Notes: generated from the letters alone by a model not told the origin. Positions 10,344 through 19,556 are shown, counted from the stretch's first letter. The stretch: 64,000 nucleotides of DNA from Propioniciclava soli (GCF_014858005.1 NZ_JACYOT010000007.1:124001-188000); one strand, 5' to 3'. Made by a program: numbers and translations.

Positions 10344-11311
10344 GCGCTCAGCACCTCGGGCAGCACCTGCGCGGCGGGCACCGTGACGACGACGGTGGTG
10401 CCGCGGCCCGGCGCGGAGGTGACGGTGAGGCGTCCGCCGAAGCTCTCGGCCCGCTCGCGCATGGCCGCCAGCCCGTAGCCGTGGCCGTCCTGCGGGCACG
10501 CGGCCAGCGGGGTGAAGCCGCAGCCGTCATCGGTCACGGTGAACGTCGTCTGCGGGGCGGTGCTGCGCACGGTGAGGGTGGCGCGGGTGGCGTCCGCGTG
10601 TTTGCGGACGTTGCTGAGTGCCTCCTGGACGATCCGGATGACCTGCACCTCGGCGTCGGGGGTGAGGGCGAGGCCGGGGGCGTCGGCGTCCAGTGCGGTG
10701 GGGACGCCGGAGAGGCGGGTGTAGCGCTGCAGGTAGCTCTCGAGGTGGTCGAGCAGGGCCGGGCGGGGCTGGTGGGAGTCCTTGAGGTCGAGGATGGCCT
10801 CGCGGACGTCGTGGTAGCCGTCGGAGCACAGTTCGGCGAGCTCGCCGATGTCACGCGAGAGGCGGTCGGAGCCGCGCACCTCCGCGCGAGCGGCCAGCGC
10901 CTGCAGCTTGAGGTGGGCGACGCCCAGCACCTGGGCCAGCGAGTCGTGGAGCTCGCGGGCGATGCGGTCGCGCTCGGTGAGGGCGGCCGTGTGGCGTTCG
11001 GCGTCCACGCGGCGCTGGGCCTGGGCCTGGGCCAGCTCCTCCTCACGGAGCAACACCTCCGCGTGGGCGCGTCCGATCAACCGGTACATGAACCAACCGA
11101 AACCGGCGGCGGCGACCACCATGACCAGCCCGACGACGTTGAAGCCGTGCTCGTGCCCCACGGTCTGAGCGACGAAGGGGTAGCCCGCGATCACGAGGGC
11201 GATGAAGACGACGGGGGCGACCATCCCGAGCAGGCGCAGGTTGCGCAACCGGTCCTCGGACGCGGTGCGGAGCGGGTGGTGCGGGCGCGCGGTCAGGTTC
11301 GGCGCCGACAT
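10340..11311 (-). CDS. NarX/NreB-type sensor histidine kinase
   Basis: The 323-residue protein has two membrane segments (about 27-48 and 57-76) separated by only a few residues. A short coiled-coil stretch follows, then a HisKA_3 dimerisation domain with the phosphorylated His122 in ERDRIARELHDSLAQ. The HATPase_c domain has the N box EALSNVRKHA and G box DDGCGF. It lacks the periplasmic ligand domain of enterobacterial NarX and any PAS or FeS domain, so the signal is probably sensed in or at the membrane; what it senses is not visible. The ATG at 11311 follows GAGGAGG. The pair with the response regulator and the position upstream of nrfHA imply control by nitrate, nitrite or redox state. 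Confidence 0.9.
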   Translation of the reverse strand: MSAPNLTARPHHPLRTASEDRLRNLRLLGMVAPVVFIALVIAGYPFVAQTVGHEHGFNVVGLVMVVAAAGFGWFMYRLIGRAHAEVLLREEELAQAQAQRRVDAERHTAALTERDRIARELHDSLAQVLGVAHLKLQALAARAEVRGSDRLSRDIGELAELCSDGYHDVREAILDLKDSHQPRPALLDHLESYLQRYTRLSGVPTALDADAPGLALTPDAEVQVIRIVQEALSNVRKHADATRATLTVRSTAPQTTFTVTDDGCGFTPLAACPQDGHGYGLAAMRERAESFGGRLTVTSAPGRGTTVVVTVPAAQVLPEVLSA

Positions 11312-11405
11312 CGCGACCTCCTCGAGTTGCGGTGTGCTGGCCGAGCGACCCCCGGACCGAGTCCCTCCCGCACGAGTCTAGGAAGAATGGGGCGCGGATG
11401 CGGGC

Positions 11406-11428
11406 AATCCGTCGTATGGCAACGGATT
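11406..11428. promoter_or_regulatory. Inverted repeat AATCCGT-N9-ACGGATT
   Basis: A perfect 7-bp dyad lies between the divergent kinase gene and the beta-lactamase-fold gene. A TAGCGT -10-like hexamer follows at about 11445-11450 toward the plus-strand gene. It may be an operator. Confidence 0.35.
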
Positions 11429-11496
11429 TCGTCGGCCCCGCCCGATAGCGTCGTGTGCGACGGCACGGACGCCGAGAACGACACGAAGGAGTGGTC

Positions 11497-12651
11497 ATGG
11501 CTCTGCAGCAGCTCGACACGACACGGCACGGTGCCCTGCGGGGGGAGGTGGACGAGCGGGTGGTGGAGATCGCGGACACCGTGGCCACCCACCTGGGCAC
11601 GGATCCAGACCTCTCGGTGCAGGTCGCGGCCTTCCACGACGGGCAGAAGGTGCTCGACGTCTGGGGCGGGCCGCACCTGGGTGAGGATTCCCTGATCGTG
11701 CCGGCCTCGGTGTCGAAGAACGCCATCGGTGTGGCCGTCGGACTGTTGGTGGAGCGTGGTGCGCTCGGGCTCGACGACCTGGTGGCCGACCACTGGCCCG
11801 AGTTCGCCGCCCGCGGCAAGGGGGCCGTGACCGTGCGGCAGCTGCTCTCCCACCAGGCCGGGCTGCCGTTCGCGACGGATCCGCCGCTGACCTGGGACGA
11901 CCTGCTGGACCCCCACCGCGCCGCCCGGGTGTTGGCGGCGCAGCGGCCACAGTGGGCGCCGGGCAAGGCGTTCGGCTACCACGGGGTCACCATCGGTGAC
12001 CTGGCCGGGGAGCTGGTGTACCGCGTGACCGGCCAGACGTTGCAGGAGTTCCACGAGGCCGAGGTGCGGACGCCATTCGGCACCGAGTTCTTCCTCGGGC
12101 TGCCGGCGGGAGCCGAGGAGCGCCTGGTGGCGCCCCTGCCCATGATTCCGCCGGTGGCGGCCGGGGGCGCCGACGGCCCCGGCCCGGACCGCGGGCGGTT
12201 GTACTGGGTCGACCCGGTCGGGGACCCCATCGACATCGTCCGGGACGAGCGCTCCTGGCGCTTCGGGCACGCCGCGGTGTCCGCGACCGTGTCGGCGCGC
12301 GGCATCGCCGGGCTGCTGGCGTCCGCGGTGACGGGCGTGGGGGAGCGGCCCGCCCTGTGGTCGGCCGACACCGTGGAGCAGATGGCCCAGTTGCAGTGCC
12401 GCGGCTACGACGAGGTGTTGGGGCTGCCGGACCGGGCCCACTCGATCGTGTTCCAGAAGCAGTCGGCCACCTTCGCGTGGGGCGGCCCGCGCTCGTTCGG
12501 CCACGACGGGGCCTTCGGCTGCCTCGGCTGCGTCGACCCCGACACCGGCGTCGCGTTCGGCTACACCATCGCCCGCGGGCCGTGGCCCGGTGGTGCCGAC
12601 CCTCGGGCCGTCCGGCTGGCCCGGCGCCTGGGGCTGCTGCTGGCGCGCTAG
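11497..12651 (+). CDS. Serine beta-lactamase-fold hydrolase (EstB/class C family)
   Basis: The 384-residue protein belongs to the beta-lactamase/transpeptidase-like family. The nucleophile motif SXXK is present as SVSK in PASVSKNA (about residue 70), the domain signature QLLSHQAGLPF follows, and a Tyr-His (FGYHGVT) replaces the YXN motif, as in EstB-type esterases. No signal peptide is visible, so a cytoplasmic esterase or amidase is more likely than a secreted antibiotic-degrading enzyme; the substrate is unknown. The ATG at 11497 is preceded by GAAGGAG. It stands alone between the divergent nitrite-sensing kinase and an MFS transporter on the same strand. Confidence 0.8.
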   Translation: MALQQLDTTRHGALRGEVDERVVEIADTVATHLGTDPDLSVQVAAFHDGQKVLDVWGGPHLGEDSLIVPASVSKNAIGVAVGLLVERGALGLDDLVADHWPEFAARGKGAVTVRQLLSHQAGLPFATDPPLTWDDLLDPHRAARVLAAQRPQWAPGKAFGYHGVTIGDLAGELVYRVTGQTLQEFHEAEVRTPFGTEFFLGLPAGAEERLVAPLPMIPPVAAGGADGPGPDRGRLYWVDPVGDPIDIVRDERSWRFGHAAVSATVSARGIAGLLASAVTGVGERPALWSADTVEQMAQLQCRGYDEVLGLPDRAHSIVFQKQSATFAWGGPRSFGHDGAFGCLGCVDPDTGVAFGYTIARGPWPGGADPRAVRLARRLGLLLAR

Positions 12652-12661
12652 GGTCTGCGGG

Positions 12662-12692
12662 GGCCACGTGGCCAGAAGAGGGCCACGTGCCC
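12662..12692. promoter_or_regulatory. Twin CACGTG palindromes upstream of the MFS gene
   Basis: GGCCACGTGGCC and GGCCACGTGCCC have centres 19 bases apart, just before the ribosome-binding site of the gene at 12706. They are candidate operator half-sites or a short hairpin. Confidence 0.35.
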
Positions 12693-12705
12693 GAAGGGGG
12701 CGAGC

Positions 12706-13926
12706 GTGACACCACGGCAGACGACACGCGGGGCCTGGCTGGCGGTCGTCGCGGTGGTGGCGGTGTCGCTCAACCTGCGCCCCGGTGCCACGGTGGTGGG
12801 GCCGCTCATGGCCGAGATCCTGGCCGATCTGGGCCAGGGGTCGACGTGGGGTGGCCTGCTCACCGCGATGCCGGGGTTGTGCTTCGCCGCGTTCGGGGCG
12901 CTCGCCGTCGGCCTGGCCGTCCGCGTCGGGCTCAACCGCGCCCTGTGGCTGGGCGCCGCGGTGACGGCCGTCGGGCTGCTGGCGCGGGCGTTCGTGCCGG
13001 ACGCCGCCGCCTTTCTGGCGTTCACCGCGCTCGGTTACGCGGGGATCGCCGTGGGCAACGTGTTGCTGCCCGGGTTCATCAAGCGCCGATTCCCGGGGCA
13101 CGTTGCGGGGATGATGACGCTCTACAGCTGCCTGCTCGCCGTGGGGGCGACGCTGGCCAGCGCGGCGGCGGTGCCCCTCGCGTCCGTGCTGCCGGGGCAG
13201 TGGCGCGGGTCGCTCGCCGTGTGGGGTGGGGTGGCCGCGCTCGCCGTCGTGCCCATGCTGGCGGTGGCGCTCACCGAGGGCTCGGCGCGCGTCCGTGGCC
13301 CGCGCCCCGAGCGTGGCCCCTCGCTCGTGCGGTCGCGGCGCGCGGTGGCCCTGGGCATCTTCTTCGGCGTCCAGTCCATGCAGGCCTACACCCAGTTCGG
13401 GTGGGCCGCGCAGATGTACCGCGACGGGGGCGTCGACGCCGCGGACGCCGGGTTGCTGGTGTCGCTCATCGCGTCGTTCGGCATCGTGACCGGGCTGGTC
13501 ATGGCCACGGTGGTGGAGCGGGTGCGTGACCTGCGCGGCGTGGTGGTCGCGCTCGGCGTCCTGCTGGTGGTGGGGTACCTCGGCATCCTCTACGCGCCCA
13601 CGACGGTGCCGTGGCTGTGGGCGGTGTCGCTCGGGCTGTCCGGGGCGGCGTTCCCCATGGCGCTGGCGCTCGTCACCGCCCGATCGCGCGACCCGCACGT
13701 CACCGCCCGGTTGTCCGCCTTCGGCCAGAGCATCGGGTACGCCCTCGCGGCCCTCGGCCCGTTCGCGGTCGGCGTCATCCACGGTCGGACGGGCAGCTGG
13801 ACCCTGCCCCTGTGGTTGCTCATCGGCAGCGCCGTGGTGATGGTCGCGGCGGGGTTGGTCGCCTCCGCGCCCGGCGACGTCGATGACGACCTCTCCGGTG
13901 TGCCCGGGCGTGCCCCCGGCCGCTAG
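12706..13926 (+). CDS. MFS transporter, CynX/NimT-like
   Basis: The 406-residue protein has about twelve hydrophobic segments. It opens with SLNLRPGATVVGPLMAEI, the N-terminal signature of the CynX/NimT (cyanate/nitroimidazole) branch of the major facilitator superfamily. A GTG start at 12706 follows GAAGGGGG. The substrate cannot be read from the sequence; relatives are mostly poorly characterised exporters or anion carriers. It begins 54 bases after the beta-lactamase-fold gene, but two CACGTG palindromes lie in that gap and suggest separate control. Its 3' end comes 10 bases before the crtU start. Confidence 0.8.
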   Translation: MTPRQTTRGAWLAVVAVVAVSLNLRPGATVVGPLMAEILADLGQGSTWGGLLTAMPGLCFAAFGALAVGLAVRVGLNRALWLGAAVTAVGLLARAFVPDAAAFLAFTALGYAGIAVGNVLLPGFIKRRFPGHVAGMMTLYSCLLAVGATLASAAAVPLASVLPGQWRGSLAVWGGVAALAVVPMLAVALTEGSARVRGPRPERGPSLVRSRRAVALGIFFGVQSMQAYTQFGWAAQMYRDGGVDAADAGLLVSLIASFGIVTGLVMATVVERVRDLRGVVVALGVLLVVGYLGILYAPTTVPWLWAVSLGLSGAAFPMALALVTARSRDPHVTARLSAFGQSIGYALAALGPFAVGVIHGRTGSWTLPLWLLIGSAVVMVAAGLVASAPGDVDDDLSGVPGRAPGR

Positions 13927-13929
13927 GTT
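13924..13929 (+). promoter_or_regulatory. Candidate leaderless -10 hexamer TAGGTT of crtU
   Basis: TAGGTT ends 7 bases before the GTG at 13937. It overlaps the stop codon region of the MFS gene. No Shine-Dalgarno sequence is present. Confidence 0.45.
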
Positions 13930-13936
13930 GGACCCC

Positions 13937-15454
13937 GTGAGCCAGCAGCAGAACGTTCCCGGACGCGACCGGCGCGCGGTGCGCATCCCCGGCCCCCGGG
14001 GCACGCAGATCGTCTCCGGGGAACGGCACGTCGCCGTGGTCGGCGGTGGCATCGCCGGCATCGCGGCCGCGACGGTGCTGGCCGAGCGTGGGGTGCGCGT
14101 CACGTTGCTCGAGGCGTCCGAGAGGCTCGGTGGCCGCGTGGCCGCGTGGGAGCTCGGGGACGGGCGCACGATGAGCCGCGGCTTCCACGCGTTCTTCCGG
14201 CAGTACTACAACCTGCGCGCCCTGCTGCGACGCGCCGATCCCGGGTTGAGCCGCCTCCTGCCGGTTGAGGACTACCCGCTGCGGCGTCCGGACGGCGTCA
14301 CCGACACGTTCGCCGGCCTGCCGTTGACGCCGCCGCTGTCGGTCGCGGCGTTCGCGCTCCGCAGCCCCACGTTCACGCTGCGCTCGCTGACGAAGGTCGA
14401 CGTGCCGGCGGCGCTGGAGCTGCTCCAGGTGCGCTTCCCGGGCACCCACGAGCGCTACGACGGGGAGTCCGCCGGGGCGTTCCTGGATCGCCTGCGGTTC
14501 CCGCCCGCGGCGCGTGACCTGGCCCTGGAGGTGTTCGCCCGCTCGTTCTTCGCCGACCCGCAGGATTTCTCCGCCGGCGAGCTCGTGGCCATGTTCCACA
14601 CCTACTTCATGGGGTCGGCGGAGGGGCTGCTGTTCGACGTCCCCGACGACGACTACGACACCGCCCTGTGGGGTCCGCTCGGGACGCACCTGGCCGCGCT
14701 GGGGGTGACGGTGCGGACGTCCGCGCCCGTCAGCGCGCTGGTCGTGGAGGAGGGACGCGCCGGCGTCCGCGTCGGCGAGGAGCAGGTCGACACCGACGCC
14801 GTCGTGCTGGCCACCGATCCGCGCGCCGCCCGCGCCCTCGTGGCCGGCCTGCCCGACGACGGGCACCTCGGCGCCTGGCAGGACGCGGTGGCCGCCACCC
14901 GCAACGCCCCGCCGTTCGTCGTGCTGCGGCTGTGGCTGGGCCAGCGCGTGGACGCCGAGCGCCCCGCCTTCCTGGGCACGAGCGGGTTCGGGCCGCTCGA
15001 CAACATTTCGGTGCTGGAACGGTTCGAAGCGGGGGCCGCCACGTGGTCGGCCGAACACGGCGGCTCGGTGGTGGAGCTGCACGCCTACGCGTGCGACGCC
15101 GAGGTGGCCCTGGAGCCGGCGGCCGCCGAACGAGTCGCCGACGCCCTGCTCGCCGAGTTGCACCGGGCGTTCCCCGAGACTGCAGCGATGAGCGTGGTGG
15201 AGCGCGAGCTGCTGGTGCGCGACGACTGCGTGGTCATCGGCCCCGACCAGCCGTGGGCCGAGCGGCCCGGCGTCCGGACGCCCGCGCCGCGGCTGGTGCT
15301 CGCGGGCGACTGGGTGCGCTGCGACCTCCCGGTGGCGCTCATGGAGCGCGCCGCGACCACGGGCTTCCAGGCCGCGAACGCGCTGCTGGACGGCTGGGGC
15401 GTGGCGGGTGAGGACGTCTGGACCGTCCCCCTCACCGGCGTGCTGGCCCGCTGA
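13937..15454 (+). CDS. crtU: CrtU-like carotenoid FAD oxidoreductase (aromatic end-ring synthase family)
   Basis: The roughly 505-residue flavoprotein has a Rossmann motif VAVVGGGIAGIAAATVLAE. It also has the stretch MSRGFHAFFRQYYNLRALL, a hallmark of actinobacterial CrtU (beta-carotene desaturase/methyltransferase making isorenieratene). FARSFFADP and SAEGLLFDVP and the C-terminal LVLAGDW flavin motif also fit. CrtU converts beta-rings to aromatic phi-rings by desaturation and methyl migration. The GTG at 13937 is chosen because TAGGTT lies 7 bases before it and the upstream extension overlaps the MFS gene. It converges on the crt operon. No lycopene cyclase, which would supply its usual substrate, is found in the window, so the actual substrate is open. 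Confidence 0.75.
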   Translation: MSQQQNVPGRDRRAVRIPGPRGTQIVSGERHVAVVGGGIAGIAAATVLAERGVRVTLLEASERLGGRVAAWELGDGRTMSRGFHAFFRQYYNLRALLRRADPGLSRLLPVEDYPLRRPDGVTDTFAGLPLTPPLSVAAFALRSPTFTLRSLTKVDVPAALELLQVRFPGTHERYDGESAGAFLDRLRFPPAARDLALEVFARSFFADPQDFSAGELVAMFHTYFMGSAEGLLFDVPDDDYDTALWGPLGTHLAALGVTVRTSAPVSALVVEEGRAGVRVGEEQVDTDAVVLATDPRAARALVAGLPDDGHLGAWQDAVAATRNAPPFVVLRLWLGQRVDAERPAFLGTSGFGPLDNISVLERFEAGAATWSAEHGGSVVELHAYACDAEVALEPAAAERVADALLAELHRAFPETAAMSVVERELLVRDDCVVIGPDQPWAERPGVRTPAPRLVLAGDWVRCDLPVALMERAATTGFQAANALLDGWGVAGEDVWTVPLTGVLAR

Positions 15455-15487
15455 TCGGTCCGTCGCGGGCTGTGCCGGGCGGCGTGC

Positions 15488-16378
15488 TCAGGCGCGGGCG
15501 CCTGCGGTGGGTGGCCCCAGGGTGAGGCTGCGGAGGGTCACGCCCAGTCTCTCCGCCGTCGGCACGCGGTGGCGTCCGGAGAACACGTCGTAGCCCGACG
15601 CCTCGATCCGATCCAGGATGCGCCGGTAGAGCACCAGCGCCGTGCCCACGCAACGCCGCGACGCCGGTGGCAGCATGCCCAGGCCGGGTTCCGCCTCGGT
15701 GTACAGGGCCCGGTTGCGCGCCACCTGTTCGGCCATCATGGCCTGCCAGGCCGCATCCGGACGCCGCCGCCACGGGTCGGCGCCGTGCCGGGCGAGGTCG
15801 TCCTGGGGGACGTAGACGCGGCCGCGGTCGAGATCCTCGGCAACATCGCGCAGGAAGTTCGTGAGCTGGAAGGCCAGGCCGAGCGCCCGGGCCGGGGCCT
15901 TGGCGTCCGGGGTGTACGGCTCGAGCACCGGCAGCATCATCTCTCCGATGACCGCGGCCGAGCCCTCCATGTAGCCGTCGCGCAGCTCCGGCCACGTGGC
16001 CCAGGTCGTGCGGGACAGGTCGAGCGCCATCGCGGCGAAAAACCGCTCGAAGCACTCCGGGTCGGTGCCGCGGCGCCGGATCGAGTCGACGATCGCCGCC
16101 ATCACCGGCTCGTCGGCATCCCCCGCGGTCAGCGAGGCGAAGAAGTAGGACGCGAACGCCGACAACCGCTCTGCCGGATCGCCGGGCAGGTCGAGCGGCA
16201 GCGCCACCTTCTCCGGCTCGTCCACGATGTCGTCGGCCAGCCGGCACAGGGCGTACACGGTGTGCACGTCGCGCCGCTGGCCGGGCGGCAGCAGGCGTGC
16301 CCCCCACCAGTAGGTGGTGCCGTGGGCACGGGTCAGCCGGGCGCAGGCGGCGTAACCGGCGTTGAGATCTGCGCTCAC
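15488..16378 (-). CDS. crtB: Phytoene synthase
   Basis: The 296-residue protein belongs to the squalene/phytoene synthase family. Two aspartate-rich motifs bind the diphosphate: LADDIVDE and DVAEDLDRGRVYVP. It joins two GGPP molecules to give phytoene, the first committed carotenoid. The GTG start at 16378 overlaps the crtI stop as GTGA, so it is translationally coupled as the last gene of the idi-crtE, crtI, crtB operon. Length is normal for bacterial CrtB. Upstream in-frame sequence is rejected as it lies wholly inside crtI. Confidence 0.93.
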   Translation of the reverse strand: MSADLNAGYAACARLTRAHGTTYWWGARLLPPGQRRDVHTVYALCRLADDIVDEPEKVALPLDLPGDPAERLSAFASYFFASLTAGDADEPVMAAIVDSIRRRGTDPECFERFFAAMALDLSRTTWATWPELRDGYMEGSAAVIGEMMLPVLEPYTPDAKAPARALGLAFQLTNFLRDVAEDLDRGRVYVPQDDLARHGADPWRRRPDAAWQAMMAEQVARNRALYTEAEPGLGMLPPASRRCVGTALVLYRRILDRIEASGYDVFSGRHRVPTAERLGVTLRSLTLGPPTAGARA

Positions 16379-17856
16379 CGCAGCAGCTCCCTCACTCGTT
16401 CGGCGGCGAGCTTGCCCGAGATCAGCACCATCGGAATCCCGACGCCCGGCGTCGTCCCCGAGCCGGCGAACACCAGCCCCGGCACGCGGCCGTCCACGTT
16501 CTTGGGCCGGAACGGCCCCGTCTGGCCGAACGTGTGCGCCAGCGCGAACGGCGTGCCCGCCGCCATGCCCTGGGCCTCCCAATCCGGCGGCGTCACCAGC
16601 TTCTCGGTGACGATGTCGGTGGGGTAGCCCGCCTCGCGGAGGAACTGCAGCATCCGCTCGCGCAGACCGGGGGTCTCCTTTGCCCAGTCGATCCGGCCGA
16701 CCGCCAGGTTGGGCACCGGCTCGAGCACGTACAGCGTGTGGCAGCCCTCGGGCGCGGCTGCCGGATCGTCGATCGACGGGACGGCGACGAACCGCGACGG
16801 ATCGGCCATCGGACGCCCTCGCACCAGCAGGTCGTCGAACGCCTCGTCCCACGCGGCCCCGAAGTGGATGTTGTGGTGGCCCACGTGCTCGGGCAATGCG
16901 CCGCGGACGCCGAGGTGCCACACCATCGCCGATGGCGAGAACGACCCCTTCCGAGCGGCGCGGGGGGCCTTGAGCTCGGGCAGCAGCTCGGCGTAGGCCG
17001 TCGGCAGGTCGGCGGTGACGACCACGGCGTCCGCCGCCACGACCTCACCGGACGCCAGCGACACCCCGGCGGCGGAGCCGTCGGCGTTGCGGACCACCCG
17101 TTCGACGGTCGCGTCGTAACGCACGGTGCCACCGGATTGGGCGACGGCATCCGCCATGCCGCGGGGCACGGAGTGCATACCGCCGACGGGGAAATAGGTG
17201 CCCTCGATGGAGTCCATGTGGGCGATCACGGCGTACAGGGCCAGCGCCTGGGCCGGCGCGAGCCCGGCGTACATGGCCTGGAAGCTGAAGGCCTTGTGCA
17301 ACCGCTCGTCGTCGAACCAGCTGGCGATCTGCGGGCCGAGGCGTCCGAAACCGCGCAGGCCCAGCAGCTGGAGGGCGGCGACGGGGTGGCGCAGCAGGTC
17401 GAGCGGCGTGTCGAAGTTGGCATCGATGAAATGGGGCAGCTCGACGTCGTGGAGCGCCTTCAGCCACACCACGAAGCGGTCGAAGGCGGCCGCGTCCTTG
17501 GCGCCGCACTCCCTCTCGATCTCCGCCCGCATGGCCGCGTGACCGTGCCGGATCAGCAACCGCGACCCGTCGGCGTAGAACGTGTGGTAACCGGGGTCGA
17601 GCAGCTTCAGCTCGACGTGATCGGACGCCGTCCGCCCCACCGCGGCGAACGCCTCCTCCAACAGATTCACCATGGTGAACACGACCGGCCCGGTGTCGAA
17701 CCGGAACCCGTCCTGGCTCCACGTGCCGTTGCGGCCGCCGGGCACGGAGGCCCGCTCCAGCACCGTCACCCGATGCCCGTCGCCGAGCAGGTGCAGGGCC
17801 GCGGCGAGCCCGGACAGCCCGGCCCCGACCACCACGACATGCGCCGGGCCGCTCAT
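16375..17856 (-). CDS. crtI: Phytoene desaturase
   Basis: The 493-residue FAD enzyme begins with HVVVVGAGLSGLAAALHLL (dinucleotide-binding motif) and PGGRNGTW. It ends with GTTPGVGIPMVLISGKLAAERV, the CrtI-type bacterial phytoene dehydrogenase C-terminal signature. It introduces double bases-conjugated bonds into phytoene to give lycopene or an intermediate. The ATG at 17856 overlaps the stop of the upstream fusion gene (ATGA), and its own stop overlaps the crtB start. Product extent (neurosporene or lycopene) cannot be read from the sequence. Confidence 0.93.
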   Translation of the reverse strand: MSGPAHVVVVGAGLSGLAAALHLLGDGHRVTVLERASVPGGRNGTWSQDGFRFDTGPVVFTMVNLLEEAFAAVGRTASDHVELKLLDPGYHTFYADGSRLLIRHGHAAMRAEIERECGAKDAAAFDRFVVWLKALHDVELPHFIDANFDTPLDLLRHPVAALQLLGLRGFGRLGPQIASWFDDERLHKAFSFQAMYAGLAPAQALALYAVIAHMDSIEGTYFPVGGMHSVPRGMADAVAQSGGTVRYDATVERVVRNADGSAAGVSLASGEVVAADAVVVTADLPTAYAELLPELKAPRAARKGSFSPSAMVWHLGVRGALPEHVGHHNIHFGAAWDEAFDDLLVRGRPMADPSRFVAVPSIDDPAAAPEGCHTLYVLEPVPNLAVGRIDWAKETPGLRERMLQFLREAGYPTDIVTEKLVTPPDWEAQGMAAGTPFALAHTFGQTGPFRPKNVDGRVPGLVFAGSGTTPGVGIPMVLISGKLAAERVRELLR

Positions 17857-19556
17857 GCGTCCCGCCAGGCGATCGTGCGGGCGGCCTCGGTGAGCCCGGC
17901 CACGCCGGCCCGGGTCAGCGCGCCCTCGGCGAGGGCGGCCAGGGCCGCATCGTGGGCCTCGGAGATCAGACGCTCCACCTCGTCGGCCACGCCGAACGTC
18001 CGCAGCGCGGTGGCGAGCGCGGCGGCGTCCGCCTCGCTGAACTCCGGCGTGCCCAGCCGCGCCAGGCGGGCGGCGTCCGGGCCGGTCAGCCGGCTCTCGG
18101 CGAGACTCACCAGCACCGTCGCCTTGCCCTCCCGGAGGTCGTCCCCGGCTGGCTTGCCCGTGCGTTCGGGATCCCCCCACACGCCGAGGGCGTCGTCGCG
18201 CAACGCGAACGCCCGGCCGATGTGTTGGCCGTAGCGCTGCAGGGCCGCGCTGGCGTCCGGGCCGGCCTCGGCAGCCAACGCACCGAACGCGAGCGGTCGC
18301 TCGATCGTGTACCGGCCCGACTTGAGGCGCGCCACCTGCTCGGCGTGGGCGCGGTCGCGCCGCCCGGCGGCCGCGCCGGTCAGGTCGGCGCGCTGCCCGG
18401 CGATCAGCTCGACGCACAGGTCGTACCACAGGCCGCGCACCGGCCCGGGCAGGCCGTCGGCCAGCCGGTCGGCGAGCGCATGGGCGAGGTCGCCGAGCAG
18501 GATCGCCAGGTTGCGCCCGAATGCCTCGGCGTCACCGCGGGCGTCCGCAGCCCGGTGCCACGCCGCCGCCTGGACGTGCGCGGACGCATGCCCGCGGCGG
18601 GCGTCGGAGTCGTCCATCACGTCGTCGTGCACGAGCGCGAAGAGGTGCAGGGTCTCCAGGGCGGCCGCCACCCGCACCATCGTGGCGTGCGCGGCGCTCT
18701 CCGGCCGCCCGCCCGCCGCCACGAACCCCCAGTGCGTCATCGCGACGCGGATGCGCTTGCCCTGACCGACGAGGAGGGACCCGAGCCAGGCGGTCAGGTC
18801 GCCGGGAACGACGTCCACCCCGATGCCCGCCAAGTGGTGCTCCCAGGCGGCGGACAGGTCGGCGAGCTCGGTGCGCAGCAGCCGGTCGACCTCGGCGATG
18901 GTGGCCGCCAGGTCGTCGGCCCCGTCCGCCGTCGGGCAGGCGCGGTTGCGCACCAGCGGCACGAGGGCGGGTACCTGCAGCGCAGCCCAGGGGCTGTACA
19001 CCTGCGGGGTGGCGAGGACGGCGGCGGCGAACTTGTCCCAGTCGATCCACGCCCACTCGGCCACCTCGGCGGGGTCCGGCGCGGGGATGTCGTCGATGAC
19101 GAAGCCGGCGTAGACGGGGCAGATCTCGTTCTCGACGATCCCGGACGCGTCGGTGGCTCGGTAGCGGAACTCGGGCAACAGCGGGGTGAGCGGGCCGACG
19201 GCGAGCCCCAGCTCCTCCCGGATGCGGCGGCGGGCGGCGTCCTCGAGGCCCTCACCGGGACGGGGGTGGCCGCAGCAGGAGTTCGTCCACACGCCGGGCC
19301 ACGTCTTCTTGCCCAGGGCGCGGCGGGTGACCAGCACCTCGCCGCGCGTGTTGAACAGGTAGGTGGAGAAGGCCAGGTGCAGGGGGGTGTCGGCGGTGTG
19401 AACCATCGTCCGGTCCGCCCGGCCGTGCGGGGTGCCGTCGTCCTCGACCAGGATGACATCGTCGGTCCACCCGGTGTCAGGTGGCGTCCGACCCGAGGTT
19501 GGGCCGGTGCGGGGCTCAGCCATGTGTCGTCCCGGTCTGTCGTAGGAGTCGTGCAT
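17853..19556 (-). CDS. Fusion of isopentenyl-diphosphate isomerase (type 1) and geranylgeranyl-diphosphate synthase
   Basis: The open frame encodes 567 residues with two complete enzymes. Residues about 30-200 are a Nudix-type Idi with active-site Cys95 in TNSCCGHPRPGE and the catalytic glutamate in NEICPVYAG. Residues about 212-567 are a trans-prenyltransferase with first aspartate motif DDVMD (311-315) and second DDALG followed by GKPAGDDLREGKATVL. The linker (200-225) has no methionine and no ribosome-binding site, so two separate genes are unlikely. The fusion would isomerise IPP to DMAPP and elongate it directly to GGPP for CrtB. The start is uncertain: ATG at 19556 lies 10 bases after a TATCAT hexamer, and ATG at 19523 has no Shine-Dalgarno. 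Confidence 0.88.
   Translation of the reverse strand: MHDSYDRPGRHMAEPRTGPTSGRTPPDTGWTDDVILVEDDGTPHGRADRTMVHTADTPLHLAFSTYLFNTRGEVLVTRRALGKKTWPGVWTNSCCGHPRPGEGLEDAARRRIREELGLAVGPLTPLLPEFRYRATDASGIVENEICPVYAGFVIDDIPAPDPAEVAEWAWIDWDKFAAAVLATPQVYSPWAALQVPALVPLVRNRACPTADGADDLAATIAEVDRLLRTELADLSAAWEHHLAGIGVDVVPGDLTAWLGSLLVGQGKRIRVAMTHWGFVAAGGRPESAAHATMVRVAAALETLHLFALVHDDVMDDSDARRGHASAHVQAAAWHRAADARGDAEAFGRNLAILLGDLAHALADRLADGLPGPVRGLWYDLCVELIAGQRADLTGAAAGRRDRAHAEQVARLKSGRYTIERPLAFGALAAEAGPDASAALQRYGQHIGRAFALRDDALGVWGDPERTGKPAGDDLREGKATVLVSLAESRLTGPDAARLARLGTPEFSEADAAALATALRTFGVADEVERLISEAHDAALAALAEGALTRAGVAGLTEAARTIAWRDA

Noticed and set aside
17853-19556. Two separate genes (idi and crtE)
   Set aside because: The frame is continuous and no start codon with any translation signal lies in the linker.
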